Shown: in pieces, positions 25,610 through 33,855 of the stretch
Position numbering within the stretch: the first letter of the stretch is position 1
Layout of the letters: the number at the start of each line of letters is the position of its first letter
Assembly (NCBI RefSeq): GCF_000359745.1
Contig: NZ_AQHN01000096.1
Location: 62,001 to 126,000 of the forward strand
Source of the DNA: Rhizobium freirei PRF 81
GTDB taxonomy: Bacteria; Pseudomonadota; Alphaproteobacteria; Rhizobiales; Rhizobiaceae
DNA: 64,000 bases
Reading direction: 5' to 3'
Notes under the pieces: generated by a model
The model's database searches: none
What the model was told of the DNA's origin: nothing
Seen by the model: the letters and a program-made list of their open reading frames with translations, nothing else
Program-made: the position numbers and the translations under genes

Positions 25610-27334
25610 ATGATTATGCTACGTCGAGCTTTTCTAACGCAGGCATCTTTGTCTGCTGTCGCATTGACTACGGGTTGCGGACGACCGAGCCCGTCGGTAC
25701 CGGGCGAAGGCGTCCCGTTGGTCGACGCTCATTGCCACGTTTTCAATGCGTCGGATCTCCCGACCACCCGCTTCCTGCGACAAGTCGTCTTCGAAGATTT
25801 TCCCAAGCAGTCGGTCGCCCGCATTCTCGCAGTGCGTGATCCTGACGTGACCGACGAATTCATCGCACTTCTTCTGAAGCTGCTCGGCACGGGAAGCGCA
25901 CCGACGGCGGATGAGGAAATCGCGTTCCTCGACACCGGACGGAACGGAAAAGCCGCTTCTCTGACGGTCGACAAAGCGCGCGCGGCGGCGGTCGAAGACA
26001 CAAGCCAGCATCTCCTGGAACTCGATCGGAAGAGGCGGCGGATCGTTACGATGACAGCCCCGGGCGATCTGGCGACACGATCATCTATCTCCGAGGAAAA
26101 GTTCCTCAATTATATGCTCGGTGACCCGATCAAGACTCTGCGCGCCAACGAACCGCTCACGATCGGAGAAGCCCGCGGAGCCAGCCAGCGCGCTTTCCTG
26201 AGGCAAGATCCTGTGGGGCGCTATCTCAATTGGTTCAGTCTGTTTCGCCTTTACCGGTACGTCCTTGTTGATCGCCTGGTTGCCGACAGCAAGGCACAGG
26301 ACTTCAATCCGGTGCTGTTGACGCCGGCGCTCGTCGATTATGATGAGTGGCTCTATGAAGATGTAGACTTTTCGCCCTTACCCCGGCAGATGGTGGTGAT
26401 GGATCGGATTTCGCAGCGCATGGCGAAAGCGAAATCCGGTCCCGTCGTCCACGGCTACATGGGGTTTGATCCGCTCCGGGAAGTGGCATTCCGGAAAGGG
26501 AAAAGCAGTATAAGCTCGCTTGCGACTGCCTATTCGGCTCTGATGAAACATGGCTTCGTCGGCATCAAGCTCTACCCGCCGATGGGCTTTCGTCCCACGG
26601 GCAACCAGCCGCCATATCCGGAGCGAACAGTGAAGAGCCTGGGATTTGACCCCAGCGAGGAACTCGATGCTGCGCTTCGAGACCTCTACAAGCTCTGTGT
26701 CGATGTCGATGCCCCAATATTGGCTCATGGCTATTCGTCGAACGGTTCCGGTCCAGATTATGCAAAGCGGGGCGATCCCGCCTACTGGATCCCCGTGTTC
26801 AAGGAGTTCCCCAAGCTACGGGTTTGTATCGCGCATTTCGGTCGTTTCAGCGCACGGTCGGCTGGACGGGAAGGAATGCTTTTGCCGGATGGCAGTTGGG
26901 AATGGCGGCTCGGTGAATTCATCAAGGAAAACCCGGGCCGGAACGTGGTCGCCGACATCAGCTATTTTTCCGAGGTGCTTTCGGCCGGCTCGAAAGAACG
27001 AGACTTCCTTGCGAAGTCCTTCAACAAATGGCTGGAAAAATTCGATAGTGGTTGCGATCACATCGTTTACGGAAGCGACTGGATCATGCTCGGGAAGGAG
27101 GCAGGCTATAGTCACTATATCGAAAGCGTGAACGCCTTTCTGCGCACCGACTGCGGTCTTTCGGACGATACTTGCGACAAGATTTTCCGTCGCAACGCGC
27201 TTCGTTTCCTTCCCTTGGAACGGGGAAGCCTGGGGCGCGAGCGGCTTCTCGCCTACTATCGAACAAATGGACTGGATGAGGGTCGCCTTCCCTTTGCAAG
27301 CTCGCGCCTGGTCGCCCGTCTCTTTGGTCGGTGA
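25610..27334 (+). CDS. Amidohydrolase-family lipoprotein
   Basis: The 574-residue protein starts with a lipoprotein signal (MLRRAFLTQASLSAVALTTGCG, lipobox LTTGC in the first 25 residues) and so is probably lipid-anchored. The mature part has amidohydrolase metal-site features: the HxH motif VDAHCHVFN near the N-terminus, APILAHGYSSNGSG, VCIAHFGRF and the late aspartate in YGSDWIMLGKEAG. Such TIM-barrel enzymes hydrolyse or decarboxylate varied small molecules. ATG 25610 or 25616 could start it, both just after GGGGG. It follows the EEP gene by 71 bases and may share its transcript. Confidence 0.8.
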   Translation: MIMLRRAFLTQASLSAVALTTGCGRPSPSVPGEGVPLVDAHCHVFNASDLPTTRFLRQVVFEDFPKQSVARILAVRDPDVTDEFIALLLKLLGTGSAPTADEEIAFLDTGRNGKAASLTVDKARAAAVEDTSQHLLELDRKRRRIVTMTAPGDLATRSSISEEKFLNYMLGDPIKTLRANEPLTIGEARGASQRAFLRQDPVGRYLNWFSLFRLYRYVLVDRLVADSKAQDFNPVLLTPALVDYDEWLYEDVDFSPLPRQMVVMDRISQRMAKAKSGPVVHGYMGFDPLREVAFRKGKSSISSLATAYSALMKHGFVGIKLYPPMGFRPTGNQPPYPERTVKSLGFDPSEELDAALRDLYKLCVDVDAPILAHGYSSNGSGPDYAKRGDPAYWIPVFKEFPKLRVCIAHFGRFSARSAGREGMLLPDGSWEWRLGEFIKENPGRNVVADISYFSEVLSAGSKERDFLAKSFNKWLEKFDSGCDHIVYGSDWIMLGKEAGYSHYIESVNAFLRTDCGLSDDTCDKIFRRNALRFLPLERGSLGRERLLAYYRTNGLDEGRLPFASSRLVARLFGR

Positions 27335-27679
27335 ATAAGCAGCGACCGGCTCGGTCGTGAGCGCCGTGAAAGGACTCGAACCGTCAGTCCCATTGCACAA
27401 GGTCAGTTAACAAGTTGATTGAATTGGAGATTGCAGGGCTTCAACAGCAGTTATGCAAGCTATTCCTATCTCACATAATTCCGAGTTGTGTGAATTCAGC
27501 TCTCGCCATGGTTAGATTGCCGGCGGCATTATGCAACGGCTCCTCGAGCAGTTTTGACGAAGACCCTCCTGTCCGAATCGAAACTCATGCGCGCGTTTCT
27601 CGTGATATGATTGCAATCTGCTATGACTGTCCACGAAATACCGGAAAGATTCGAGAGTGCGAGGCGTATACGAGGGAAA
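27335..27679. other. Intergenic region between lipoprotein gene and JAB cluster
   Basis: No gene is supported. The region is clearly more AT-rich than the lipoprotein gene, suggesting a junction between the chromosome-like block and the defence-like island. GGACTCGAACC at 27372-27382 resembles a tRNA T-arm in reverse, but no cloverleaf can be built. Confidence 0.35.
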
Positions 27680-28012
27680 ATGGCCAAGTTTTTAGAAGAA
27701 GAGTTCAACGTCATTAGAAGCGTCATCGATAACGGCGGTGTCTACACGATCACCATCGACGCGTCTGATATCCCCGTGGACGCAAGGACCGAAACATTCC
27801 CCGGAGTTGCCCCGAACCTTGAGACCGGCTTCGAGCTGCCGCCATCGAGCATCATTCATGATCCGGTTGTGGCAAACGAAATCCTGACGAAGATCGATAC
27901 GTGGGGGCAGATCCAAGTGCTGGTCTACAAGCGCGGCGGCAAGATTTTTTACAAAAAGCTACCAGATGGGCGGTACGAAGCCACGATCGAGCGCGCCAAG
28001 GATACCGCATGA
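27680..28012 (+). CDS. Small unrecognised protein coupled to a JAB-like peptidase gene
   Basis: This 110-residue protein (MAKFLEEEFNVIRSVIDNGG at its start, IQVLVYKRGGKIFYKKLPDG near the end) is not recognised. It looks like a compact alpha-beta fold with a Lys-rich final hairpin and has no clear catalytic motif. Starts at 27623 and 27611 are also open. 27680 was chosen for its GAGGG just upstream, though spacing is short. Its stop overlaps the ATG of the JAB-like gene (ATGA), so the two are made together. A substrate, inhibitor or ubiquitin-like partner of the peptidase is possible but untested. Confidence 0.65.
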   Translation: MAKFLEEEFNVIRSVIDNGGVYTITIDASDIPVDARTETFPGVAPNLETGFELPPSSIIHDPVVANEILTKIDTWGQIQVLVYKRGGKIFYKKLPDGRYEATIERAKDTA

Positions 28013-28617
28013 CATTCAGTACGCTGACGCCGCTTGAGCGGGCGATCCTTGATCACATCGGTCCAATGCTGTCGTCGGAAGAGCATATTTATCTGGATGA
28101 AGCCGGGGAAAAGGTGCTTCATCATGCGAGCCACCTGAAAGAAGGCGGAGACTTGGCCGACGAGATCAAGGCGCGGCTACTGAATGGCGAGAAGTTAAAG
28201 CTTCTGCATAATCACCCTAACGGTGGTTCTTTGAGCAGCTTCGATTGGAAGGTGATGACCGAGCACTTCGGTCAGCTCGAGATGATCGTTGTCACGCCGT
28301 GGGATTCCGTACACCGCGGTCGTGTCGATTACGATTTTCAAGCAGATGAGATGAAGCTAGTGCTCCCCCGGCTGAATACCGTTTTCAACGAGATGAGCCA
28401 CCTAATCCGGGTGCCGTACATTTCCAGTCTGAACCCATCACTGCCAGTCGATGCGGAGCGTGTGACGTCTATTTACATGAACCAGCGGCTATTTGGGCTG
28501 GGGATCGTCGACTACGGCGCGGAGCTAAGCCTCGCGGATCACTCCGTCATCATCGACCTGCTGAGGGAGCCGCTCCGAAACGTGTGGGACAAACTCCTCA
28601 TTAAGCGGCTTCCCTAG
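28009..28617 (+). CDS. JAB/MPN-like metallopeptidase domain protein
   Basis: The 202-residue protein contains LLHNHPNGGSLSSFDW (about residues 63-78), matching the JAB/MPN+ zinc motif HxHP-x5-S-x2-D in its shorter, phage-type spacing. An upstream glutamate in EEHIYLDEAGEKV (about residues 25-35) could be the catalytic Glu. JAB proteins remove ubiquitin-like tags or cleave isopeptide-like bonds, and bacterial versions occur in conflict systems. The C-terminal half (VPYISSLNPSLPVDAERVTS) is unrecognised. It is translationally coupled to the preceding small protein. Peptidase activity is inferred from the motif only. Confidence 0.7.
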   Translation: MTFSTLTPLERAILDHIGPMLSSEEHIYLDEAGEKVLHHASHLKEGGDLADEIKARLLNGEKLKLLHNHPNGGSLSSFDWKVMTEHFGQLEMIVVTPWDSVHRGRVDYDFQADEMKLVLPRLNTVFNEMSHLIRVPYISSLNPSLPVDAERVTSIYMNQRLFGLGIVDYGAELSLADHSVIIDLLREPLRNVWDKLLIKRLP

Positions 28618-28914
28618 GCGGGCGGGCGGGCGGCGTGAACGGATTGTTGGTGGCCAATACACATCCGCTGGCATCTGTCCGACAGGTCCCTGAATGATGG
28701 GCGCACCCTGCCTCGCCATCGGGACCACTATGTCGAAAACCCTTTCTCGCTCTACGACGGCGATTTGATGATAGGTCTATTCGGGGATCTGTCCAACGAA
28801 TGAACGGACTTCTACGGGCTCGGCGCCAAGCGCAATCTCTCGATGTTCGTACCCGCAAAAACGGACTTCCGCCGATACGGAAAACCTGAAAATCGCACAT
28901 AAGGAAAGCAGCGC
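28618..28914. other. Gap with GGGC repeats and an ORF remnant
   Basis: Right after the JAB stop there is a run of GGGC units (28617-28635), able to form a G-quadruplex. At 28639-28803 a 54-codon frame with no start reads RDHYVENPFSLYDGDLMIG and ends LFGDLSNE, which looks like the tail of a lost protein. The remainder holds only the leader of the next gene (AAGGAAAG at 28901-28908). Confidence 0.4.
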
Positions 28915-29799
28915 ATGACCGCATGGACGTTAGACGAGCTTCGCCGGCTGGATCTGAAATACGCTGAAGAAGGCGTCCACGTCCATCAGCGGCCCTTTCG
29001 TGCCGCAATGGAACTGCTCGGCTCCAATTTTGTCATGGGTGTTGGCGAAAACCCTGACGTCAAACGGATCATGGACGCTTACACCGCCATGATGCCCGAA
29101 GTCACCACGAGTTGGCCGGGCGCTGGCATCGGGTTCGCTGCATCCGTCGACCAGGTTCGAAAGCTCACTTTCCCAGTTGTGTTCGGCGAACGATTGCTTC
29201 AGCCTTGGGAATTGTCCGGTTTCAGCAGCGCGGAGGAATGGCGGAATTGGTGCCGGCAGGACCGGACAATCGCCGGTGAGATGGCTCTCGCGGTCGCTGA
29301 CCTCCATGATCTCACCATGGGCTTGAATGAAGTTGAGCACGGCGCTCCGGCGGCGATCACGCTCTGGCGCATGGCGCGATCGAACATCGAAGACGTGGCG
29401 AACACGATGCCGACGACGTTCAGCCATGACTCTGTCATTCAGCCGATTTGCATGGTCGCGGAACTCTCGATGAAAGCGGCTCTCGTCTGGGACGGTGTTG
29501 ACCCTCAGTCCTTCAGGAGAGGAAAGGACGGGCACAATCTGTCGCTGCTTGCCCTCCGCATGGCGGGCACGCGGCCACATCGCGACGACGCGCGTGTCCA
29601 AGCCGTTGTTGCCGCGCTGCCGCCCTATGTCGAAAGCCGATACAAGCCTGCAGGCTTGAAGCGGCTGCAGGTCGTCAAGCTCGCTTTGGGTGTACAGTTC
29701 ATCGCGGCATCGAGCTTGCGGCGCATCGCCAGCGCGGATCTCGCCCTTCAAATGGAGAACGACGATTGGCCTGGGCCGCGGCAGACTTTCGTACTCTAG
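28915..29799 (+). CDS. Unrecognised protein, possibly HEPN-like at its C-terminus
   Basis: The 294-residue protein is not recognised. It is mainly helical. The C-terminal part has an arrangement reminiscent of HEPN domains, with AELSMKAALVWDGVD followed by KDGHNLSLLALRMAG, but a clear R-x4-6-H ribonuclease motif cannot be asserted. The start ATG has AAGGAAAG upstream. It sits alone between the JAB pair and the OLD/UvrD pair, all on the plus strand, in what looks like a defence island. It could be a toxin-like effector or a partner of either neighbour. Confidence in the gene is good, in the function low. Confidence 0.75.
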   Translation: MTAWTLDELRRLDLKYAEEGVHVHQRPFRAAMELLGSNFVMGVGENPDVKRIMDAYTAMMPEVTTSWPGAGIGFAASVDQVRKLTFPVVFGERLLQPWELSGFSSAEEWRNWCRQDRTIAGEMALAVADLHDLTMGLNEVEHGAPAAITLWRMARSNIEDVANTMPTTFSHDSVIQPICMVAELSMKAALVWDGVDPQSFRRGKDGHNLSLLALRMAGTRPHRDDARVQAVVAALPPYVESRYKPAGLKRLQVVKLALGVQFIAASSLRRIASADLALQMENDDWPGPRQTFVL

Positions 29800-29962
29800 G
29801 GTTAGATCGTGACTTTCTCCGTCTAGCAAAACCTTTCGCCGTGATCAAAATTACACTCTCATAGAGTGCAAATGCCGCATTGATTACTTAGTCACGTCGG
29901 ACAAGCTCGGTGCGGAATGCTATTGATAGAATCACAACTAGGCGGGGCTTTCGGGGGGTATT

Positions 29963-31741
29963 GTGCGCATCGCTCGGGTTCAAATCGAGAATTTTCGGGG
30001 AATTAAGCAGGCCGAGGTCCATTTTTCTGGAACATCCGTCCTGCTCGGCGACAACAATACCGGGAAATCAACAGTATTCGAGGCGATAGAACTCGCCATC
30101 GGCGCAGACCGATTGGCCCGGACGCAAGCCATCGACGAGCACGACTTTTACGGCGGCGATTATTTGCCCGTGGAGGGCGCTCTACAAAAACACATCAAGG
30201 TTGAAGTTGTCATTGCAGCCTTGGATGAGCAGCACTGCACGAAGTTCCGCAACAATCTCGAATTCTGGCGGCAGGCCGACCGCTCGCTCCTCGGGGCCGG
30301 TCAGGGAGTAAATCTTGGCCAGCCCGGCATCGAGCCCGCGGTCCGCATCCGCTTCGAAGGGGCCTACGACCCGGAGAACGATGACTTCACCGCCAAGACA
30401 TGGTTCGCCGTGCCACGGCATGAGGACGGCACATCCATCAATGAGTGCCGTTCCAGCGACAAACGCGAATTCGGCTTTCTTCACCTTCGCGCACTGCGAA
30501 CCGGGAACCGAGCGCTCTCGATGGAACGTGGCTCGCTCCTGGACATCATTCTCAAGACCTACGAAGTGCGTACCCGCATGTGGGAAGGGCTGCTGCGGCA
30601 GCTCCGCGACCTCGATGTCGTCGGCGCCAACGACCCTGAGTTCGGCCGCATTCTGACCGCCATTCGCGACGCTATGCGCGACATCGTCCCGGGCGAATGG
30701 GCCGATGCGCCTCATCTTCGCGTCTCGGAATTGACGCGCGAGGATCTGCGGCGCGTCCTGAAATCCTTCCTCGCGACCGGTGTTCCCGGTTATGCCGCTC
30801 CCTTCCAGCATCAAGGCTCAGGGACGATCAACGCGCTGGTGCTCGCCATGCTGGGGCTGATCGCCGAGCGTCGCAACGGTCGCGTCATCTTTGCGATGGA
30901 GGAGCCCGAACTCTCACTTCCACCCCACGTGCAGAAGCGCGTCGTCGACAAGGTCAGAGGCATCGCAGCCCAAGCCCTCTTCACCTCACACTCCCCCTAT
31001 GTGATCGAGCAGTTCCAGCCGGAACAGATGATGGTGATGACCCGCAGCGCAGCGGGTGTCCTCACCGGATCGAATATCGAGCTTCCCCAAAACCTGAAGC
31101 TGAAGACATTCCGCGATGGTTTTCGTACACGCTTTTGCGAGGCTCTTCTTGCCCGTCGCGTCATCGTCGTCGAAGGCAAGACCGAACTCGTTGCCTACAG
31201 CGCGGTCGCCCGTCGAGCCGCAGAACTTGCGCCAGCACACTACCAGCGGCTCGATTCACTCGGATGGGTTCCATTCGACGCCGGCGGACAGACAGCGGTC
31301 GCTTCGTTCGCCACGTTCTTTCGCAGCCTCGGAAAAACCGTCGCCACGATTTTCGATCAACAGGCCGACGCCGAGCGACAGGCGATCGTCGCCTCCTGTG
31401 ACTCTACTTTCGAACAGCCCTATGCCGGCTTCGAACACCTGCTTGCCGCCGAGGTGTCGGTTGCGATGCAAGCCTGGTTCGTGCGCTTCTTCGTCGACGT
31501 AGGAGAATGGCCGCAGGCTCTGAATAATCTCGTGCCGCCGCAAGGCTCGCCAGACGAGACTTACCGCCCTGCCTTTGTGGCTTTGTTCAAGCATAAGAAG
31601 GGCGACGATTATCTCACCGTTTTCCTGGAACAATGCCAAGTTGGGCATTTTCCGCAGACCATGTTGGGCATCATCAGCGCCCTCAAGAACTTGGCCGCGC
31701 CACCACCACCGCCGCCAGCACAACCCAATATCTTCGAGTGA
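29963..31741 (+). CDS. gajA: OLD-family ATP-dependent endonuclease, GajA-like (Gabija)
   Basis: The 592-residue protein has an ABC-type ATPase half with Walker A LLGDNNTGKSTVFEA (residues 28-42), signature region FQHQGSGTINALVLAMLGL and Walker B VIFAMEEPELSLPP. A TOPRIM half follows, with the metal glutamate in VIVVEGKTELVAY (about residue 400) and an aspartate in ATIFDQQAD. This is the class 2 OLD architecture found with a UvrD-like helicase and known as GajA in the Gabija anti-phage system. It nicks DNA when nucleotide levels fall during infection. It begins at GTG 29963 after GGGGGG and is followed after five bases by the helicase gene. A Pro-rich stretch precedes the C-terminus. Confidence 0.85.
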   Translation: MRIARVQIENFRGIKQAEVHFSGTSVLLGDNNTGKSTVFEAIELAIGADRLARTQAIDEHDFYGGDYLPVEGALQKHIKVEVVIAALDEQHCTKFRNNLEFWRQADRSLLGAGQGVNLGQPGIEPAVRIRFEGAYDPENDDFTAKTWFAVPRHEDGTSINECRSSDKREFGFLHLRALRTGNRALSMERGSLLDIILKTYEVRTRMWEGLLRQLRDLDVVGANDPEFGRILTAIRDAMRDIVPGEWADAPHLRVSELTREDLRRVLKSFLATGVPGYAAPFQHQGSGTINALVLAMLGLIAERRNGRVIFAMEEPELSLPPHVQKRVVDKVRGIAAQALFTSHSPYVIEQFQPEQMMVMTRSAAGVLTGSNIELPQNLKLKTFRDGFRTRFCEALLARRVIVVEGKTELVAYSAVARRAAELAPAHYQRLDSLGWVPFDAGGQTAVASFATFFRSLGKTVATIFDQQADAERQAIVASCDSTFEQPYAGFEHLLAAEVSVAMQAWFVRFFVDVGEWPQALNNLVPPQGSPDETYRPAFVALFKHKKGDDYLTVFLEQCQVGHFPQTMLGIISALKNLAAPPPPPPAQPNIFE

Positions 31742-31746
31742 TCGCA

Positions 31747-33453
31747 ATGGCGTTGGTCCTATGCGAACACAGACAACGTCTGCTCCGCACAGACGGCAAT
31801 ATCCTTGTTCGGGGCGGCGCCGGGTCAGGCAAGACCACCATCGCGCTTGCAAAGGCGTGTGCCGATCTCGATGCAGCGCGGCTGGGCCCGCTGGGTAAGG
31901 CGCTGTTCCTCAGTTTCGCACGGGCGACTGTGGCGCGCGTCGCTGAACAGGCGACCGCCACGCTGCCTCGTGCACTGATGTCTCGCATCGAGATCAACAC
32001 CTATCACGGCTTCGCCTGGACGATATTGAAGAGCCACGGCTACCTCATCTGCGCCAAACAAGGGGTGACTCTGCTTTTGCCCGCGCAGGCCCGGGCGCAT
32101 CTTGCAGGTCTCGATGGGGACGCTCGATCGGCCCGGCAACGAGAGCTGTTCGACACGGAAGGCTTGATCGCCTTCGATCTTTTTCCGACCTTATTGACCG
32201 AGCTCTTCCGAGCAGCCCCGATGCTCGCGAGGGCCTATGCCAGGGCCTATCCGCTGATCATCGTCGACGAGTTTCAGGACACGAATACCGAAGAATGGCA
32301 GATGATCAGCCAGCTCGGGCAGCATAGTCGCCTTATCGCGCTGGGCGATCCAAAGCAGAGGATATATGACTTCAAGGGCGCGCACCCGCGCCGGTTCGAT
32401 GAATTCATCGCCGCGTTTAACCCAACGCCCTTTGATTTTGCCAGCGAAAACAATCGCAGTCCCGGCACGGCGATCGCACAATTTGCCAATGACATTATTG
32501 CCGGTGAATATACGGCTGCAGCCTATGCAGGCGTTTCCGTCTCGCGATATCGCGGCCGAAGCCTCCGCCCGCTCAAACAGGAAATCCTCAGAACCGTCGC
32601 GCGGCTGCGCCGGAATCCCGATTGGTCCCTCGCAGTCCTCGTGCCAGCGAACGCCCTGGCGGCAAGCGTCTTCCATTACATGGCCGAGGCAGCCCACGGC
32701 CTTCCTGCCTATCCGGTCGACATTCTGGTCGCGGCCGAAGGCCCCATGCTTGCTGCAGACCTGATTGCTCTCCTAATGGAGCCGCGTCCAAGCGATCAAG
32801 ACCATGCCGCCGCCATACTGGAGGGCTTGGCTGCATTCGAACTAGGCCGCTCAGAAGAGGCTTCCGCGACGGCAATCCGAAAGGCAGGCCGGTACAAAGA
32901 CATTGCCCGGGCCGTCCGTGCTCGGGGTTTCAACGGGCTCGGCGCGCGCGGTATCGGTCCGGGCGTTCGAAGCCTCCTGGCGAACATTGAAGCGATCCAA
33001 CTGACGGGGGATCCTTGGTCAGATTGGCGCGCGGTGCGCGCGCAGCTCGACGCGAACGACCGGGATGAATTCAAGGCGCTCGCGAAGGAAGCCCGCCATT
33101 TGCGGCTTCTAACACGCGGCGCGCGGATTGAATCGAAGCTCGCGGAGGCATGGCGCACTCATGGCAGCTACAACAACGCTCGCGCCTTGCTGGCGGCCGC
33201 CGTCGTTGAGGACCAATTCGCGGCGACCACCCGTCCCGAGCAGGGTGTCACTGTGATGACCATTCACAAGGCAAAAGGAAAGGAATTCGACGAGGTCATC
33301 GTCTTCGAAGGCCTGTTCTCACGCTACGTTCAGAGACCCGGCGCCGATGGCGAACGGTCTGCCCGCTTCAACCTCCATGTCGCCGCCACCCGGGCTCGGC
33401 GCGCGCTGACGATCATGACGCCCGAAATCCAGCCATGCCAGCTCCTTCCTTAA
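31747..33453 (+). CDS. gajB: UvrD/Rep-like helicase, GajB-like (Gabija)
   Basis: The 568-residue superfamily 1 helicase has Walker A VRGGAGSGKTTIAL (residues 21-34), motif II LIIVDEFQDTNTEEW and motif III GDPKQRIYDF. The C-terminal motifs are VTVMTIHKAKGKEFDEVIVFEG and FNLHVAATRARRALTI. It pairs with the OLD nuclease encoded immediately upstream, the two-gene arrangement of Gabija. GajB is thought to sense DNA ends and ATP use and to support GajA. The start ATG at 31747 lies five bases after the gajA stop; a longer frame reaches back into gajA and is not used. It is larger than the GajB I remember, about 490 residues. Confidence 0.82.
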   Translation: MALVLCEHRQRLLRTDGNILVRGGAGSGKTTIALAKACADLDAARLGPLGKALFLSFARATVARVAEQATATLPRALMSRIEINTYHGFAWTILKSHGYLICAKQGVTLLLPAQARAHLAGLDGDARSARQRELFDTEGLIAFDLFPTLLTELFRAAPMLARAYARAYPLIIVDEFQDTNTEEWQMISQLGQHSRLIALGDPKQRIYDFKGAHPRRFDEFIAAFNPTPFDFASENNRSPGTAIAQFANDIIAGEYTAAAYAGVSVSRYRGRSLRPLKQEILRTVARLRRNPDWSLAVLVPANALAASVFHYMAEAAHGLPAYPVDILVAAEGPMLAADLIALLMEPRPSDQDHAAAILEGLAAFELGRSEEASATAIRKAGRYKDIARAVRARGFNGLGARGIGPGVRSLLANIEAIQLTGDPWSDWRAVRAQLDANDRDEFKALAKEARHLRLLTRGARIESKLAEAWRTHGSYNNARALLAAAVVEDQFAATTRPEQGVTVMTIHKAKGKEFDEVIVFEGLFSRYVQRPGADGERSARFNLHVAATRARRALTIMTPEIQPCQLLP

Positions 33454-33855
33454 AAAAACCGTGACCAACACGACGCCGCAAGCATCACTTCGGTCCGCAA
33501 TTCTGGTAACGCCGCTTCACCGGCTCTGATAAAAAATGTGGAGCTATTTGACGGCCATTATCTTGTTCATGACGTGACCTGCGACCGCGTAGCAGCCATA
33601 GCCTCCTTCGAGGCGCTCGGCCTTACAATGCCCGAGCCCGGGAAAATCATCGAATAAACGTTGCCCGCCACCTTGCTGTCATCAGCTGCCTTGACCACCG
33701 CGGGCAAACTTTTCATCCGGTCGTCCGTGCAAGATCTGATGAATACGGACGCTGCCAACGGGACATCGATGATGAGCTGGTGTAGGAGCAGATTTGTCGG
33801 CTAGCACTGTAGCTGCCGACGCTGATGGCCTCGTCGTGTTGGGTGGGATTTTCGG
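33454..33855. other. Intergenic region after the helicase gene
   Basis: No complete gene is supported. The helicase frame stays open for 67 further codons after its TAA (33454-33657), including VELFDGHYLVHDVTCDRVAA and EALGLTMPEPGKIIE, which look coding-like but have no usable start. This may be the tail of a lost gene. A minus-strand frame at 33567-33758 overlaps it and lacks a ribosome site. Confidence 0.4.

Noticed and set aside
27360..27420. tRNA-like T-arm sequence GGACTCGAACC as possible integration scar
   Set aside because: The flanks cannot form an acceptor, D or anticodon arm, so a tRNA or tRNA fragment cannot be claimed.
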